Of a stretch of DNA of 64,000 nucleotides, positions 27,401 to 35,489 are shown piece by piece. This stretch comes from Alteromonas mediterranea DE. GTDB lineage: Bacteria; Pseudomonadota; Gammaproteobacteria; Enterobacterales; Alteromonadaceae. The stretch is taken from contig NC_011138.3 of the NCBI RefSeq assembly GCF_000020585.3, positions 2,285,676 through 2,349,675 of the forward strand, read 5' to 3'. Position 1 is the stretch's first letter, and each line of letters opens with the position of its first letter. The notes under the pieces are model-generated. The model did not search any database, was not told the DNA's origin, and saw nothing but the letters and a program-made list of their open reading frames with translations. Made by a program: the position numbers and the translations under genes.

Positions 27401-27635
27401 TGATGGTGCTACATCAAGACTGCGCCCTGTATTGATGACAGCGATTACATCTGCGCTAGGCCTTATTCCAATGTTACTGTCTAATGGCGTTGGTGCTGAA
27501 ATCCAAAAGCCTTTAGCGAGTGTAATCGTTGGTGGCTTGGTAACCGCTACATTTTTAACTCTATTTGTATTACCTGTGCTATTCGCCTGGTTTTCAAAAG
27601 GGAAGTTAAAAGATATGGCAAGAGCGCCTTCCTAA
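24426..27635 (+). CDS. czcA: CzcA-type heavy-metal RND efflux pump, set 2
   Basis: A 1069-residue HME-RND pump with a good ribosome site (GGAGGAG). TM4 reads GGIAVAIGMLVDGSVVMVEN, so the first Asp of the set 1 relay motif is absent while VDG and VEN remain; this points to a different HME subgroup and perhaps different metal preference. A His/Asp-rich insert (HTDAEHDHKRQLGEH, about residues 433-447) follows the TM4 region. SRLRPVLMTAITSALGLIP is the conserved late motif. The gene is complete and ends set 2. Confidence 0.92.
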   Translation: MFNKLIDWAVTSRLLVVIALTTLIVSAVFVIPKLNLDAFPDVTNVQVSVNTEAPGLAAEEVEQLITYPIEAVMYALPDVMEVRSISKTGLSGVTVVFSEGTDIYFARQLVFERLQAAKELIPEGVGTPEMGPNTSGLGQVYQYLLLAEPDSGLDAMALRSLNDWVVKLLLLPADGVTDVLSFGGEVRQYQVNLNPSQLLGYGLTQDIVMEALERNNTNVGGWYMNRGQEQLVIRGTGWLDHGEEGLEQLRQVPLKTVDGTTITVSDVANVELGSEIRQGAATMTRKDADGNIQNLGEVVSGIVLKRMGANTKATIDGVNARIQRINQALPDGVSFEVFYDQADLITQAVDTVVNALMLAFVFIIVILALFLMNLRATFLVLISIPISIGIALMVMSWFGLSANLMSLGGIAVAIGMLVDGSVVMVENMFKHLTHTDAEHDHKRQLGEHVEDDDPLDSSHDTHGIALRLQEAGKEVARPIFFATAIILVVFMPLFSFEGVEAKLFQPMAISIMLAMLSAVLVALIIVPALATYLFKKGVKPRESVVLKPLDAGYRKGLSWAILHKKVVIGIAAIMVVAAGVVLPRLGTEFVPELEEGTINLRVTLAPSSSLDTALEVSPKLENILMGFPEVTYTLSRIGRAEIGGDPEPVNNIEIYIGLKPVPEWTSANNRYELQALMEEKMEQHPGLLFNFSQPIATRVDELLSGVRAQLAIKLFGPDLKVLAEKGQAIEALVKEVQGARDVAMEQIAGESQLIVTPNRRALSRYGLAVGDAMELVREGLGGASAGQIINGNERYDIYVRLAEQFRNDSQMIADLRLQAPSGAWVRLGDVAEVTIASGPPQVRRDDVQRRVVIQANVQGRDMGSVVADIRKSIDEKLALPTGYSVDIGGQFENQQRAQKRLSLVVPLSLGLIALLLYFAFASFGQAMLILVNVPLAVIGGVFSLWLSGQYLSVPSSVGFITLFGVAVLNGVVMVESINQRVADGLSVSDAVFDGATSRLRPVLMTAITSALGLIPMLLSNGVGAEIQKPLASVIVGGLVTATFLTLFVLPVLFAWFSKGKLKDMARAPS

Positions 27636-28115
27636 GCTCAGCTGGCCTGCTGTGTGCGATGAGCATCGGCAGGCTGATTATCACTTTATAAGGGGTTCAC
27701 CCATTAAGCTGCCCTGTCAAGTAAACAATAATATGCGTTTCCCCTTGGTTCTGGCGGTTCAAGGGTTTTCGATGTCCAATATCCGCCTCTATTCATCTCG
27801 TTTTTTAGTCGGACAGCGTCTATTCTTGCTCGCACCAGTCTACCGCATTAATCATTGCAGAAAACGCCAATTAGATCTGTTCCAGGCTAGGGGAATTGGA
27901 CACTATTCTGGCATCACTTGAACACCAGTTCAGGTGAGACTTAGCACACTTTTTCCCTGATTTCGAGAATTCAATGTTTAAGTAAATCGGAATACGACCG
28001 TCAATCTAGAACTCCCGTTTTAACGTCATACAATTCACGTGTCTAATATTACTCATTACGTGATTTACTAAAGTATAAATTATCAGTCATTGCGACATTG
28101 GTTGTGCGCCATATT
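27636..28115. other. Gene-free spacer between czcA set 2 and the TonB receptor
   Basis: About 480 bases. An 89-codon frame at 27652-27921 has no ribosome site or recognisable motif and is not called. A small hairpin, CACTTGAAC / GTTCAGGTG (27915-27936), may act in termination. Nothing else stands out until the Fur-like dyad. Confidence 0.5.
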
Positions 28116-28146
28116 GCTAATGATAGGTATTCGTATTATCATTAGC
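28116..28146 (+). promoter_or_regulatory. Fur-like operator dyad upstream of the TonB receptor
   Basis: A perfect inverted repeat GCTAATGATA (28116-28125) / TATCATTAGC (28137-28146) with an 11-base centre. AATGATA and TATCATT are Fur-box half-site sequence. It lies 55 bases before the receptor start, where a Fur-type repressor would block transcription. Another AT-rich-site metalloregulator is possible. Confidence 0.6.
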
Positions 28147-28200
28147 TAATTAATGCAACTTCTTTTTTACCTTATCACTACCCACCAAGGAATACTTTTT

Positions 28201-30270
28201 ATGCAAACAAAGCTAACGCGCTTAACTTTGTCAGTTTCGACCGCACTACTATCTTTCAGTTCACTAGCTCAAGAAACACCCGATGTAGGCGAGGCGGGTG
28301 ACAAAATAATGCCTGCTATAGAAGTTATTCGCGTAATAGGCGACAGCACCTCCGCTCTTTTAAAACAAACGGGTAGCGTTGTTATTATCAATCAAGATCA
28401 AATTGATAAAATTCAACCCTTGTCGACACAAGATGTTTTGCGAAGTATTCCCGGTGTGAATATTAAAAGTGAAGAAGAAACTGCCATAGTGTCTAACATT
28501 GGTATTCGGGGCCTTTCAGCAAGTGAATCTAAGTCTCTACTTTTAGAAGATGGCGTGCCCGTTGCACCGGGTCTTTTTATTGGTAACGCCCGTTATTTTA
28601 ATCCCCGTATTCAGCGTGTAAGTCAAATTGAAGTACTGAAAGGCTCAGCTTCACTTCGCTATGGCCCATCCACAATAGGCGGCGTAGTGAATTATAAAAC
28701 TAAAACACCCGATGATGGTGTCATCCTCACTGGCCGTGCTGGTTCCTTTAATATGCAAGAAATTACTGTAGAAGCGGGTGGCAAAAACGAAGACGAGGAT
28801 GCATTTGCTGGTGTTTTAGCAACCCGCGCTAGCAGCGATGGCTTTATGGATAAAGGCTATGATATGACCGATGTAATGGCAAAAGCTGGTGTTATTTTTG
28901 ACAATGGTCAAAAGTTAGGCATTAAACTATCGCGTTATGAAAATGACGCAAATATCTCTTATCGTGGATTATTACTAGCTGAGTATGAAGCGGGTGAAGA
29001 CTACAACCCTGCACCAGACGATTACTACTTAACCGAGCGTACAGCGTTTGATATTAATCACGAATGGTCATTATCTAACGACGCAACCCTAAACACCCTT
29101 GTTTATTGGAGTGACGTGAGCCGCGATTATTGGCGTTATAGTGTTGATACTGAGGCCTCAAACGAGGCCAATAGTTGGGTATATACCGACAGTTTAACCG
29201 GAAATAATCGCTCGTTTGAGCGCGTTGGAATAGAAACTCGCTTGACTTTAGAACACAGCCTTATGGGTGTAGAAGCCAACAGTGAATTTGGCTTACGTTT
29301 CATGCAAGAGGAGTCAAACGACACCCGAATTCGAGCGCTGCGCAGCTCCGATCGCACAGGAGCAAACGATCGCCACCGTATTGATTCGGCGCAAAGCTAT
29401 GCCGGCTATGCCCAAAGCCGTATTCAATTAAGCAATGCTTTTGCTTTTACACCCGGCCTTAGAGTAGAGTCCTATGAGCAAAAAAGAATAATACTAACCA
29501 ACGATAATGCAGAAGCAACAACCAGCAACACCGAAATTCTACCCGGTGTTGGCGCAACTTACGACTTGAATGATTCGGCACAAATTTATGGTGGTGTTTA
29601 CCGCGCTTTCTCGCCCGCTTCAAACGGTGTGGCACTTGACGGGCTGAGCGATCAAAACTTAGATGGAGAGCGTTCAACTAACTATGAGCTAGGCCTCAGA
29701 GGAAAGCAGGGCGACATTACTTATGAAGCAGCCGCTTTTATCATGGACTTTAGCAATCAAGTGGTAACGGGTAATAGCGACCCTAATTTGTCTCAGTCCA
29801 ACGGCGGTGAAACTGAACATTTAGGTATGGAATTGCTGTTAGCCTATGATATTGGTAGTGGCTTTTATATTGATACTAACGCTACGTTTATCCCAACTTC
29901 AGAATTTAAAACAGGAGAAAATAGTGGAAACCGACTTCCGTATGCGCCAAAAGTAATTGCCAATGTTGCTTTGAGTTATGAAAGTGATAAGTTAAGCGGG
30001 GCATTAACCGTGCATCATCGAGGCGAACAATATGGTGATGCAAGCAACACAGTAGACATACCTGATGATGCCGCGGGTGGCATTTGGGGTGGCTTGTTAC
30101 CTGCTTATACCTTGTTAGATGTAAACGCTAGTTATACCGTTAACAAAAATATGAAGGTATTCGGCGCTATCAAAAACCTAACTGATAAACGCTACATCAC
30201 CGGCATGCGACAAGGTATTTATGTTGGCCCTGAGCGTTCGTTTGAAATTGGCGTAAATTATCGGTTCTAG
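28201..30270 (+). CDS. TonB-dependent outer-membrane receptor, FecA-like
   Basis: About 689 residues. ATG 28201 has AAGGA eight bases upstream and starts a signal peptide ending near SSLAQ. The plug domain shows TGSVVIINQDQIDKIQPLST, DVLRSIPGVNIK and GGVVNYKT. The barrel follows and ends GVNYRF with a terminal Phe as required for insertion. NLTDKRYITGMRQGIYVGPERSFEIG resembles FecA-type receptors. It lacks the extra N-terminal signalling domain of FecA. The substrate, a ferric or other metal chelate, is unknown. It sits in a metal-resistance transposon behind a Fur-like site. Confidence 0.9.
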   Translation: MQTKLTRLTLSVSTALLSFSSLAQETPDVGEAGDKIMPAIEVIRVIGDSTSALLKQTGSVVIINQDQIDKIQPLSTQDVLRSIPGVNIKSEEETAIVSNIGIRGLSASESKSLLLEDGVPVAPGLFIGNARYFNPRIQRVSQIEVLKGSASLRYGPSTIGGVVNYKTKTPDDGVILTGRAGSFNMQEITVEAGGKNEDEDAFAGVLATRASSDGFMDKGYDMTDVMAKAGVIFDNGQKLGIKLSRYENDANISYRGLLLAEYEAGEDYNPAPDDYYLTERTAFDINHEWSLSNDATLNTLVYWSDVSRDYWRYSVDTEASNEANSWVYTDSLTGNNRSFERVGIETRLTLEHSLMGVEANSEFGLRFMQEESNDTRIRALRSSDRTGANDRHRIDSAQSYAGYAQSRIQLSNAFAFTPGLRVESYEQKRIILTNDNAEATTSNTEILPGVGATYDLNDSAQIYGGVYRAFSPASNGVALDGLSDQNLDGERSTNYELGLRGKQGDITYEAAAFIMDFSNQVVTGNSDPNLSQSNGGETEHLGMELLLAYDIGSGFYIDTNATFIPTSEFKTGENSGNRLPYAPKVIANVALSYESDKLSGALTVHHRGEQYGDASNTVDIPDDAAGGIWGGLLPAYTLLDVNASYTVNKNMKVFGAIKNLTDKRYITGMRQGIYVGPERSFEIGVNYRF

Positions 30271-30292
30271 TGTATACTTTTAGACAGAAATG

Positions 30293-30325
30293 CACTAATT
30301 CCGCATTATTGTTGCGGGATTAGTG
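30293..30325 (+). terminator. Hairpin after the TonB receptor gene
   Basis: A 13-base stem with one mismatch, CACTAATTCCGCA (30293-30305) / TGCGGGATTAGTG (30313-30325), 23 bases after the stop. There is no clear T run. Confidence 0.5.
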
Positions 30326-30570
30326 TTATGCACCTTTGGTAACCGTTAATTTGTATGTAAAACTAAAACACGGTTAGCAGCTGGAACAAATACACGCAAC
30401 ATGATCAGCCGCCAATACCGAAGAGACTTTTCTTAGTAAGTTCAGCATCGCTTTATTATGGCTTATCGTTGTATCGATAAATCGCTTATTATCATTTTAT
30501 GTGTCTCTCAGATTTACGCTCTAGCCAAGCTAGAGTGCTTAAACTATTGAGTCATGTCACCTATTCATTG

Positions 30571-30838
30571 TTCATATCAGACAAATACTGGAAGAAACAG
30601 GGGAATTGGTTCGTTCAATTATTGACAGCGCACTAACGCGGTTACGGCCGATATTGATGGCCGCATTGGCAGCAAGCCTTGTGTTCGTGCCCATGCCGAT
30701 CAACGTGGATACTGGCGCAGAGGTATAACGGCCTTTGGCCACAGTGGTCATCGGCGGATAATATCGTCAACCTTGCTAACACTGGTAGTGCTGCCTGTTT
30801 TGTTTCGATTGGTTTACAAAAAGCTTGTTGTGTACTGA
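30571..30838 (+). pseudogene. Remnant of a czcA C-terminus
   Basis: The stretch translates as LEETGELVRSIIDSAL, TRLRPILMAALAASLVFVP, then DTGAEV-stop-RPLATVVIGG, and after a frame change ISSTLLTLVVLPVLFRLVY. This aligns along its length with the end of CzcA set 1 (LLETGELVNSIVEGAL, RLRPVLMTALVASLGFVP, GAEVQRPLATVVIGG). At least one internal stop and one frameshift make it non-functional. It is the scar of a third heavy-metal RND pump lost by deletion or recombination, and about 230 bases between the hairpin at 30325 and the remnant show nothing else. Confidence 0.85.
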
Positions 30839-30892
30839 GCTGGGGCATTCGATATGAGTTCGAGTGCCCTCTTATTAATTGCGCTGTTTATA

Positions 30893-31117
30893 TTACAGTT
30901 TAGAACATTCTCGAGACTGACAATATAGCGCAAAAAGGCCTAATCCGACGAGAATAATCAGAGGATGAAATAGCAAGTTGTGTACAACCGATTGTTCCCA
31001 AATAAAGCTATGTGATATAGCGCTGATAATGAATATCAGGCCAATTACCAGCAACCAAATGCGGTTAAAAATGGCATGTGAAATAAAGACTTTACTCTTA
31101 CGTTGTTGGTTATTCAT
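30893..31117 (-). CDS. Small two-helix membrane protein of the AraC-linked block
   Basis: A 74-residue protein with AGGAG before ATG 31117. Two hydrophobic segments, IWLLVIGLIFIISAISHSF and LLFHPLIILVGLGLFALY, are joined by a short loop. I do not recognise a family. It begins 10 bases after the transglutaminase-like gene, so it is probably the last gene of the same minus-strand operon. Confidence 0.65.
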   Translation of the reverse strand: MNNQQRKSKVFISHAIFNRIWLLVIGLIFIISAISHSFIWEQSVVHNLLFHPLIILVGLGLFALYCQSRECSKL

Positions 31118-31126
31118 TGTGCTCTC

Positions 31127-31840
31127 CTAAAGCTTGTTTGAACGGATGTAGTCGATTCGCCGGTTCAAACTATGCCGTAAAATATTTTCATATAAAAAGG
31201 ATTTGAATCCCTTTAAATTATTACCATGGGCTTGATAAAACGTATCGGGAGAATCAAAAATGCCAAAATCATCGACAATCCCTTCACTTTGAATGAAAGT
31301 GTTTTTTCCACACCAAGCAATGTTAGGTGATTGCAGGTTTTTAGTGGCGATGGCGTAACCTGAAAACGTCGTAGCTTTTGGGAATCGCTTTTGAACACTG
31401 TTTAAATAGCCGTTATCGAGAATAAAGCCTTCCAACGAGATCCACTCTTTGTCATGTTGTACTTCTACCCAGCTATGAATGATTAGCCGTGGGGCGAGTA
31501 TATACAGTAAGCCCGTGATAGCACCTTTTTGCAATCGCTTATCGATGGTAAACCCATGCAAACGACATGCAATACCGGTTGCCCTTAACAGTGCCATCAG
31601 TAAGGTTGCCTTGGTATTGCATTGACCAAGACCATCTTTAAGCACCTCCGAAGCAGCTATATCATCACGTTTGTTATACCCAAATGCGACATCGTTTTGT
31701 ATAAAGTGGTAAATAGCACCAATACGCTCAGAGGTAGTCAGTGACTGCCACTCCTTTTCGGCAATAAGCGTCTGAATAGCGGGCGTATCGAAATCAAGTA
31801 GGGGAGTGGCTTGTAAATAAGTGGCGTTGATAGGTGACAT
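31127..31840 (-). CDS. Transglutaminase-like protein
   Basis: A 237-residue protein with the transglutaminase/cysteine-protease fold: a Cys in DGLGQCNTKATLLMALLRA, a His in LIIHSWVEV and an acidic residue in SLEGFILDNGY form the expected catalytic triad. There is no signal peptide. Its ATG overlaps the stop of the DUF3703-MBL gene by one base (TAATG), indicating translational coupling. Prokaryotic members include peptidases; the substrate is unknown. The operon context suggests it acts with the membrane-bound metallo-hydrolase. Confidence 0.82.
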   Translation of the reverse strand: MSPINATYLQATPLLDFDTPAIQTLIAEKEWQSLTTSERIGAIYHFIQNDVAFGYNKRDDIAASEVLKDGLGQCNTKATLLMALLRATGIACRLHGFTIDKRLQKGAITGLLYILAPRLIIHSWVEVQHDKEWISLEGFILDNGYLNSVQKRFPKATTFSGYAIATKNLQSPNIAWCGKNTFIQSEGIVDDFGIFDSPDTFYQAHGNNLKGFKSFLYENILRHSLNRRIDYIRSNKL

Positions 31841-33204
31841 TAGCGTGCCTCCTCTAGTCTTGTAACAAACTCATCAAAATGTATGGGTTTACCGGCGCGA
31901 ACGGGTATGAATTCGCCGGTAAAGTGTTCCTCAACCAATACCAATGCTTGGTCGCTTGTATCGTGAGCACCTAACGCAACTATGTCGAATTTTTGTGACA
32001 TTAACGCAATATCATTAAGTACATCTTGTTTACTGATGGGAGAAAAAAGCCCGCTACCTGACGCCAAACGACGCTGTATATCTATACCAGCAATATGCAG
32101 CCGGCCTGTTTCAAGTGGAAAATGTACATCGCCGATTAACGCATATAGAGGAGCCTCAAAATGTGTTTCAATATGGGTTATCAGCGCAGTCAGTGTTTGA
32201 TGACCACACCCGACAACTACCACGAGTCCTTTGTTTTCGAGATGGATCACCAAGGCTTGTTCGTCAACTCGGCCCAAGACTAGCTGTCGAGGAATGGGGC
32301 CGGTTGACGCCAGTGAATCCATGAGTATCGTCGGCTTGTCGATAGTCGTTACATCCTTGCCAGGATAGCTAAGTGGGATGGGGGCAAAAATAGACGTATT
32401 CACCAGTGCTGGTTGGTTAAAACCAAAGCCTATACTGCTTTTTTCTTCCCATGTACGCCCACCAATATGATCACGATGGAAATGACTAATAAAAACAGTA
32501 TCAAGTTCATCAGTGTTTACATCAAGGCGCTGTAAGTTTTGCTCAAGTGGAGATTCTTGTGCTTGTTGTCGGTTGTGTCCCAGATCAAATAACACGGTGT
32601 GCTTATCCGTTTGCACTAAGTATGAAACACCAGCCTCTGTGGCAAACCCCGGCTCCCCATAAAAATTAACCACGGGCGTGACACTCAGTCTGTGTGTACT
32701 TTCTCCAATCGATATGGGTGTAAAGCGCTGAGATGTCCAGTATTGCGATAATGCACTAGCGGATGACTGGTGGCGAGCGTCAAAAATAAACAATGAAGCA
32801 ATCACGCACAGTGCGATCACACAAAAGATTATTGCTCGCTTCATCACATCACGCCATACATTGTAATCGGCTAAAACCGGCGCGAGATCGGGAGGGAGGG
32901 GCATAGGTTTGAGCGCCGATACGTTACTACCTCCGGTATTACCTTTTGGCACCCACCCCAAAAGATAGCCTGGGATTGTTGCAACGATCCTGAGCAGTTG
33001 TCCAAAAATTTCACGGACATCCCGTTGTTTTAGTCCGATCTTCAACATTAAAAGATGAGCGTGTATATGAGGAATAAGATAACGTTGACCCAGAATATGC
33101 GCACGCTCTAACGCGATGAAGGCAGATGATAAATCTCCTGTTGCTTCGAGTTCCCGAGCCAATTTCTTTGAGCGTTCATATTCACGTTTTAGAAGTGGTT
33201 TCAT
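31840..33204 (-). CDS. DUF3703 - transmembrane - metallo-beta-lactamase fusion protein
   Basis: A 454-residue fusion. Residues 1-115 match DUF3703, a short domain usually encoded alone (LEATGDLSSAFIALERAHIL, RIVATIPGYLLGW, PKGNTGGSNVSALKPMPLP). One transmembrane helix follows (IIFCVIALCVIASLFIF, about 125-141). Residues about 160-450 are a metallo-beta-lactamase fold with zinc ligands HFHRDHIGG (241-249), GCGHQTL, GDVHFP and ALGAHDTSD, closest in pattern to MBL hydrolases of the dihydropterin-phosphate-synthase-like type. The topology places the hydrolase on the side of the membrane opposite DUF3703. The substrate is unknown. It starts the three-gene minus operon downstream of the AraC-type regulator. 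Confidence 0.8.
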   Translation of the reverse strand: MKPLLKREYERSKKLARELEATGDLSSAFIALERAHILGQRYLIPHIHAHLLMLKIGLKQRDVREIFGQLLRIVATIPGYLLGWVPKGNTGGSNVSALKPMPLPPDLAPVLADYNVWRDVMKRAIIFCVIALCVIASLFIFDARHQSSASALSQYWTSQRFTPISIGESTHRLSVTPVVNFYGEPGFATEAGVSYLVQTDKHTVLFDLGHNRQQAQESPLEQNLQRLDVNTDELDTVFISHFHRDHIGGRTWEEKSSIGFGFNQPALVNTSIFAPIPLSYPGKDVTTIDKPTILMDSLASTGPIPRQLVLGRVDEQALVIHLENKGLVVVVGCGHQTLTALITHIETHFEAPLYALIGDVHFPLETGRLHIAGIDIQRRLASGSGLFSPISKQDVLNDIALMSQKFDIVALGAHDTSDQALVLVEEHFTGEFIPVRAGKPIHFDEFVTRLEEAR

Positions 33205-33297
33205 AATTTTGCTGCCTTCAAACTGTCTATGAACCGGAATTATTCAAGGTTTTAGTCGAAGGGTATTGAACAAATCGCCTGTATTAAGCAAAAGCGC

Positions 33298-34047
33298 CTA
33301 TTGTTTATCCATATTTTGGGTTTGTCCTGGTGTTACGCCAATAGTGTCGCGCAGAATTCGTGTAAAATGAGCTTGATCGGCAAAGCCTGCATCATAAGCG
33401 GCATCCGCTAAGGAAGCGCCTTTTGCTAATGATTGAAATGCCAAGTTTACCTGTTTCCATACAATGATTTTTGAAAATGGGACGCCAAGGTAGTGTGTCG
33501 ATAAGGCGCGAAGTCTAGAGACTGAAAGACCTACATGTTTCCCGATAAGCTCGACAGTCGGGCGCTTATCGATACTGTTGAGATAAGTCATCGCCGAGAT
33601 TAGTCGTGCGTCAATGACACTGTTATTTTGATGATAAAGTGTTTCCAGCTTATTCATCATGTCACGCAAAGGAATATCCGCTAACAACGTGTCTAACATT
33701 TCCAGAGAGAGGCTTTGTACTATTAAACCTTTTTGCTGAGAGGGTTGCAGAGCGTCGGCAAAAAAAGAATCTGGTTCAATAAGTAGAATGACGATGGGTG
33801 ATGATGTAGTAATTCTATGTTTAACACCTGAGGGAATTAACCACCCATTACCTTGTTTTTCAAATGTGTTGTCATCGGTAACAGTAATGCCTGCGCCTGC
33901 AACCAACTGCAGAGCGGCATGGGCATGCAAATTATTTTCTGCGCTCATACCTCGAAACGCAATCCAGGTTTCACCAAAACAATATTCGCCTTGCCATTTC
34001 AAATTAAATTTACCTTTGTTCGTCAGAGAGGAAAGGTTTATTATCAC
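33298..34047 (-). CDS. AraC-family transcriptional regulator
   Basis: About 250 residues from GTG 34047; the open frame extends to 34158 but the extra residues look non-coding. The N-terminal part is cupin-like (HAHAALQLVAGAGITV, then a GWLIPSGVKHRI stretch). The C-terminal AraC domain has two helix-turn-helix units, GKHVGLSVSRLRALSTHYLGVPFSKII and SLADAAYDAGFADQAHFTRILRDTIGVTPGQ. Start choice is uncertain: AGGAGG lies farther upstream (about 34071-34076). It probably controls the MBL/transglutaminase operon 93 bases downstream on the same strand, or its own divergent promoter. Confidence 0.82.
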   Translation of the reverse strand: MIINLSSLTNKGKFNLKWQGEYCFGETWIAFRGMSAENNLHAHAALQLVAGAGITVTDDNTFEKQGNGWLIPSGVKHRITTSSPIVILLIEPDSFFADALQPSQQKGLIVQSLSLEMLDTLLADIPLRDMMNKLETLYHQNNSVIDARLISAMTYLNSIDKRPTVELIGKHVGLSVSRLRALSTHYLGVPFSKIIVWKQVNLAFQSLAKGASLADAAYDAGFADQAHFTRILRDTIGVTPGQTQNMDKQ

Positions 34048-34075
34048 CGTCGAACATCCTATCTTTAAAATCCTC

Positions 34076-34107
34076 CTATGTCTAATACGGTTTAGTATTA
34101 GACATAG
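34076..34107. promoter_or_regulatory. Perfect palindrome between the AraC gene and the recombinase
   Basis: Arms CTATGTCTAATAC (34076-34088) and GTATTAGACATAG (34095-34107), 13 bp each with no mismatch, surround the 6-base centre GGTTTA. No T run follows. Arms of this size around a 6-bp centre are the geometry of Xer-type recombination cores. It lies 51 bases before the tyrosine recombinase start, so it may be its site. An operator for the divergent AraC gene is the alternative. Confidence 0.6.
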
Positions 34108-34158
34108 GGTGCAAGAGTAAGTATAGTGTTGCAACCTTAACCAACAATAAAAACACAT

Positions 34159-35397
34159 TTGGCCATCACTAAACCTACACCGTTGTTTCCCACGTATACT
34201 GAGCTGGCAGAACTCAATTTATCTGACTATCCACAACTAAGTTCATTCTTAGATAAGCAACCAACATGGATTAGACAGCACTGGGACTGGGCAAAAGATT
34301 ACCTTTTGTATATCGGTCGCAACAAATCACAACACACGTATGTGCGTTTTCGAAATGACATCGAAAAGTTTCTACTGTGGGTCTTCATGGTGGATAAGCA
34401 GCCAGTGGACGATTTACGCAAAGCAGATATTTTGCGATACATTGATTTTTGTGTGGCGCCACCGGTTAAATGGATAAGTACGCAGCTCCATGACCGATTT
34501 AGCTTCAAAAACGGATACTTTGCTTCAAACCTTAAGTGGACGCCGTTCAGGCAAACGCCGCCCAAATACGATAAAGATAGAGTGCTCGATCCGAAAAAGT
34601 ACCAACCGTCATTGCAGACCCTAGAATCTACCTTTGTGGCATTAAGCTCTTTTTATCGCCATCTCATCGATGAAGAAATTTGTTTCGGCAATCCTATTCC
34701 ATTAGCAAAACGTGACTGTAAATATATGATAAAAGACAGTCAGGTGAAAACTATCAGTCGATTAACAGAACAGCAATGGCAATATCTCCTAGATACCGCA
34801 GTTGAAATGGCTGATAACGATCCGCTTGTGGAACGCAATTTATTCGTTATTGCTACCATGAAAACCCTATTTCTGAGACTTTCAGAGCTCTCAGAACGCC
34901 AAGACTGGACACCGTTGATGAGTCATTTTTGGACAGATGAGGACAACAACTGGTGGTTTAAGACCTATGGAAAAGGCAAAAAGATTAGAGATATCACGGT
35001 ACCACCGGGTTATCTTACGTTTTTGAAACGATATAGAGAATGGCGTGGACTGTCACCGTTGCCATCCAAAGGTGAACAAACCGTGTTGGTCGAAAAAATA
35101 CGAGGTCGTGGAGGTTTAACAAGCCGTCAAATATCCAGGCTCGTGCAGCAAGTATTTGACGCAGCTTTCGATAAGATGAAGTCAGAACAAGGAGTAGAAG
35201 CCGCACAGAAATTAAATGAAGCAACGACACATTACTTGCGTCACACCGGTGCCAGCATGGAGATTGAACGTGACAGGCCTTTGAAAGATTTATCTGAGGA
35301 TCTAGGTCATTCAAGTAGTGCGACCACTGACACAGTTTATGTGCAAGTGGAGCGAAAACGCCGAGCAGCATCAGGTAAAGATAGAAAAGTTCAATAG
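34159..35397 (+). CDS. Tyrosine recombinase/integrase inside the transposon
   Basis: A 412-residue site-specific recombinase with TTG start. The N-terminal SAM-like core-binding domain includes HTYVRFRNDIEKFLLWVF. The catalytic set is visible: Arg in LFLRLSELSE, Lys in YGKGKKIRD, HYLRHTGAS (H-x-x-R), His in LGHSSS and the Tyr nucleophile in TDTVYVQV. Likely roles are resolution of transposition cointegrates, as tyrosine recombinases do in the Tn4651/Tn4430 branches, or past capture of the mer module that follows 92 bases later. Intact. Confidence 0.87.
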   Translation: MAITKPTPLFPTYTELAELNLSDYPQLSSFLDKQPTWIRQHWDWAKDYLLYIGRNKSQHTYVRFRNDIEKFLLWVFMVDKQPVDDLRKADILRYIDFCVAPPVKWISTQLHDRFSFKNGYFASNLKWTPFRQTPPKYDKDRVLDPKKYQPSLQTLESTFVALSSFYRHLIDEEICFGNPIPLAKRDCKYMIKDSQVKTISRLTEQQWQYLLDTAVEMADNDPLVERNLFVIATMKTLFLRLSELSERQDWTPLMSHFWTDEDNNWWFKTYGKGKKIRDITVPPGYLTFLKRYREWRGLSPLPSKGEQTVLVEKIRGRGGLTSRQISRLVQQVFDAAFDKMKSEQGVEAAQKLNEATTHYLRHTGASMEIERDRPLKDLSEDLGHSSSATTDTVYVQVERKRRAASGKDRKVQ

Positions 35398-35489
35398 CTA
35401 CATTTGACATTTAGTTAGGCAATATCTCGGCTTAAGCCTTTGATATAACTACTTGTGTCTTACAATTATATTGTAGAGGTGATTCGCTT

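Noticed and set aside
27652..27921. 89-codon open frame after czcA set 2
   Set aside because: No ribosome site, no recognisable motif, and composition unlike neighbouring proteins; treated as non-coding.
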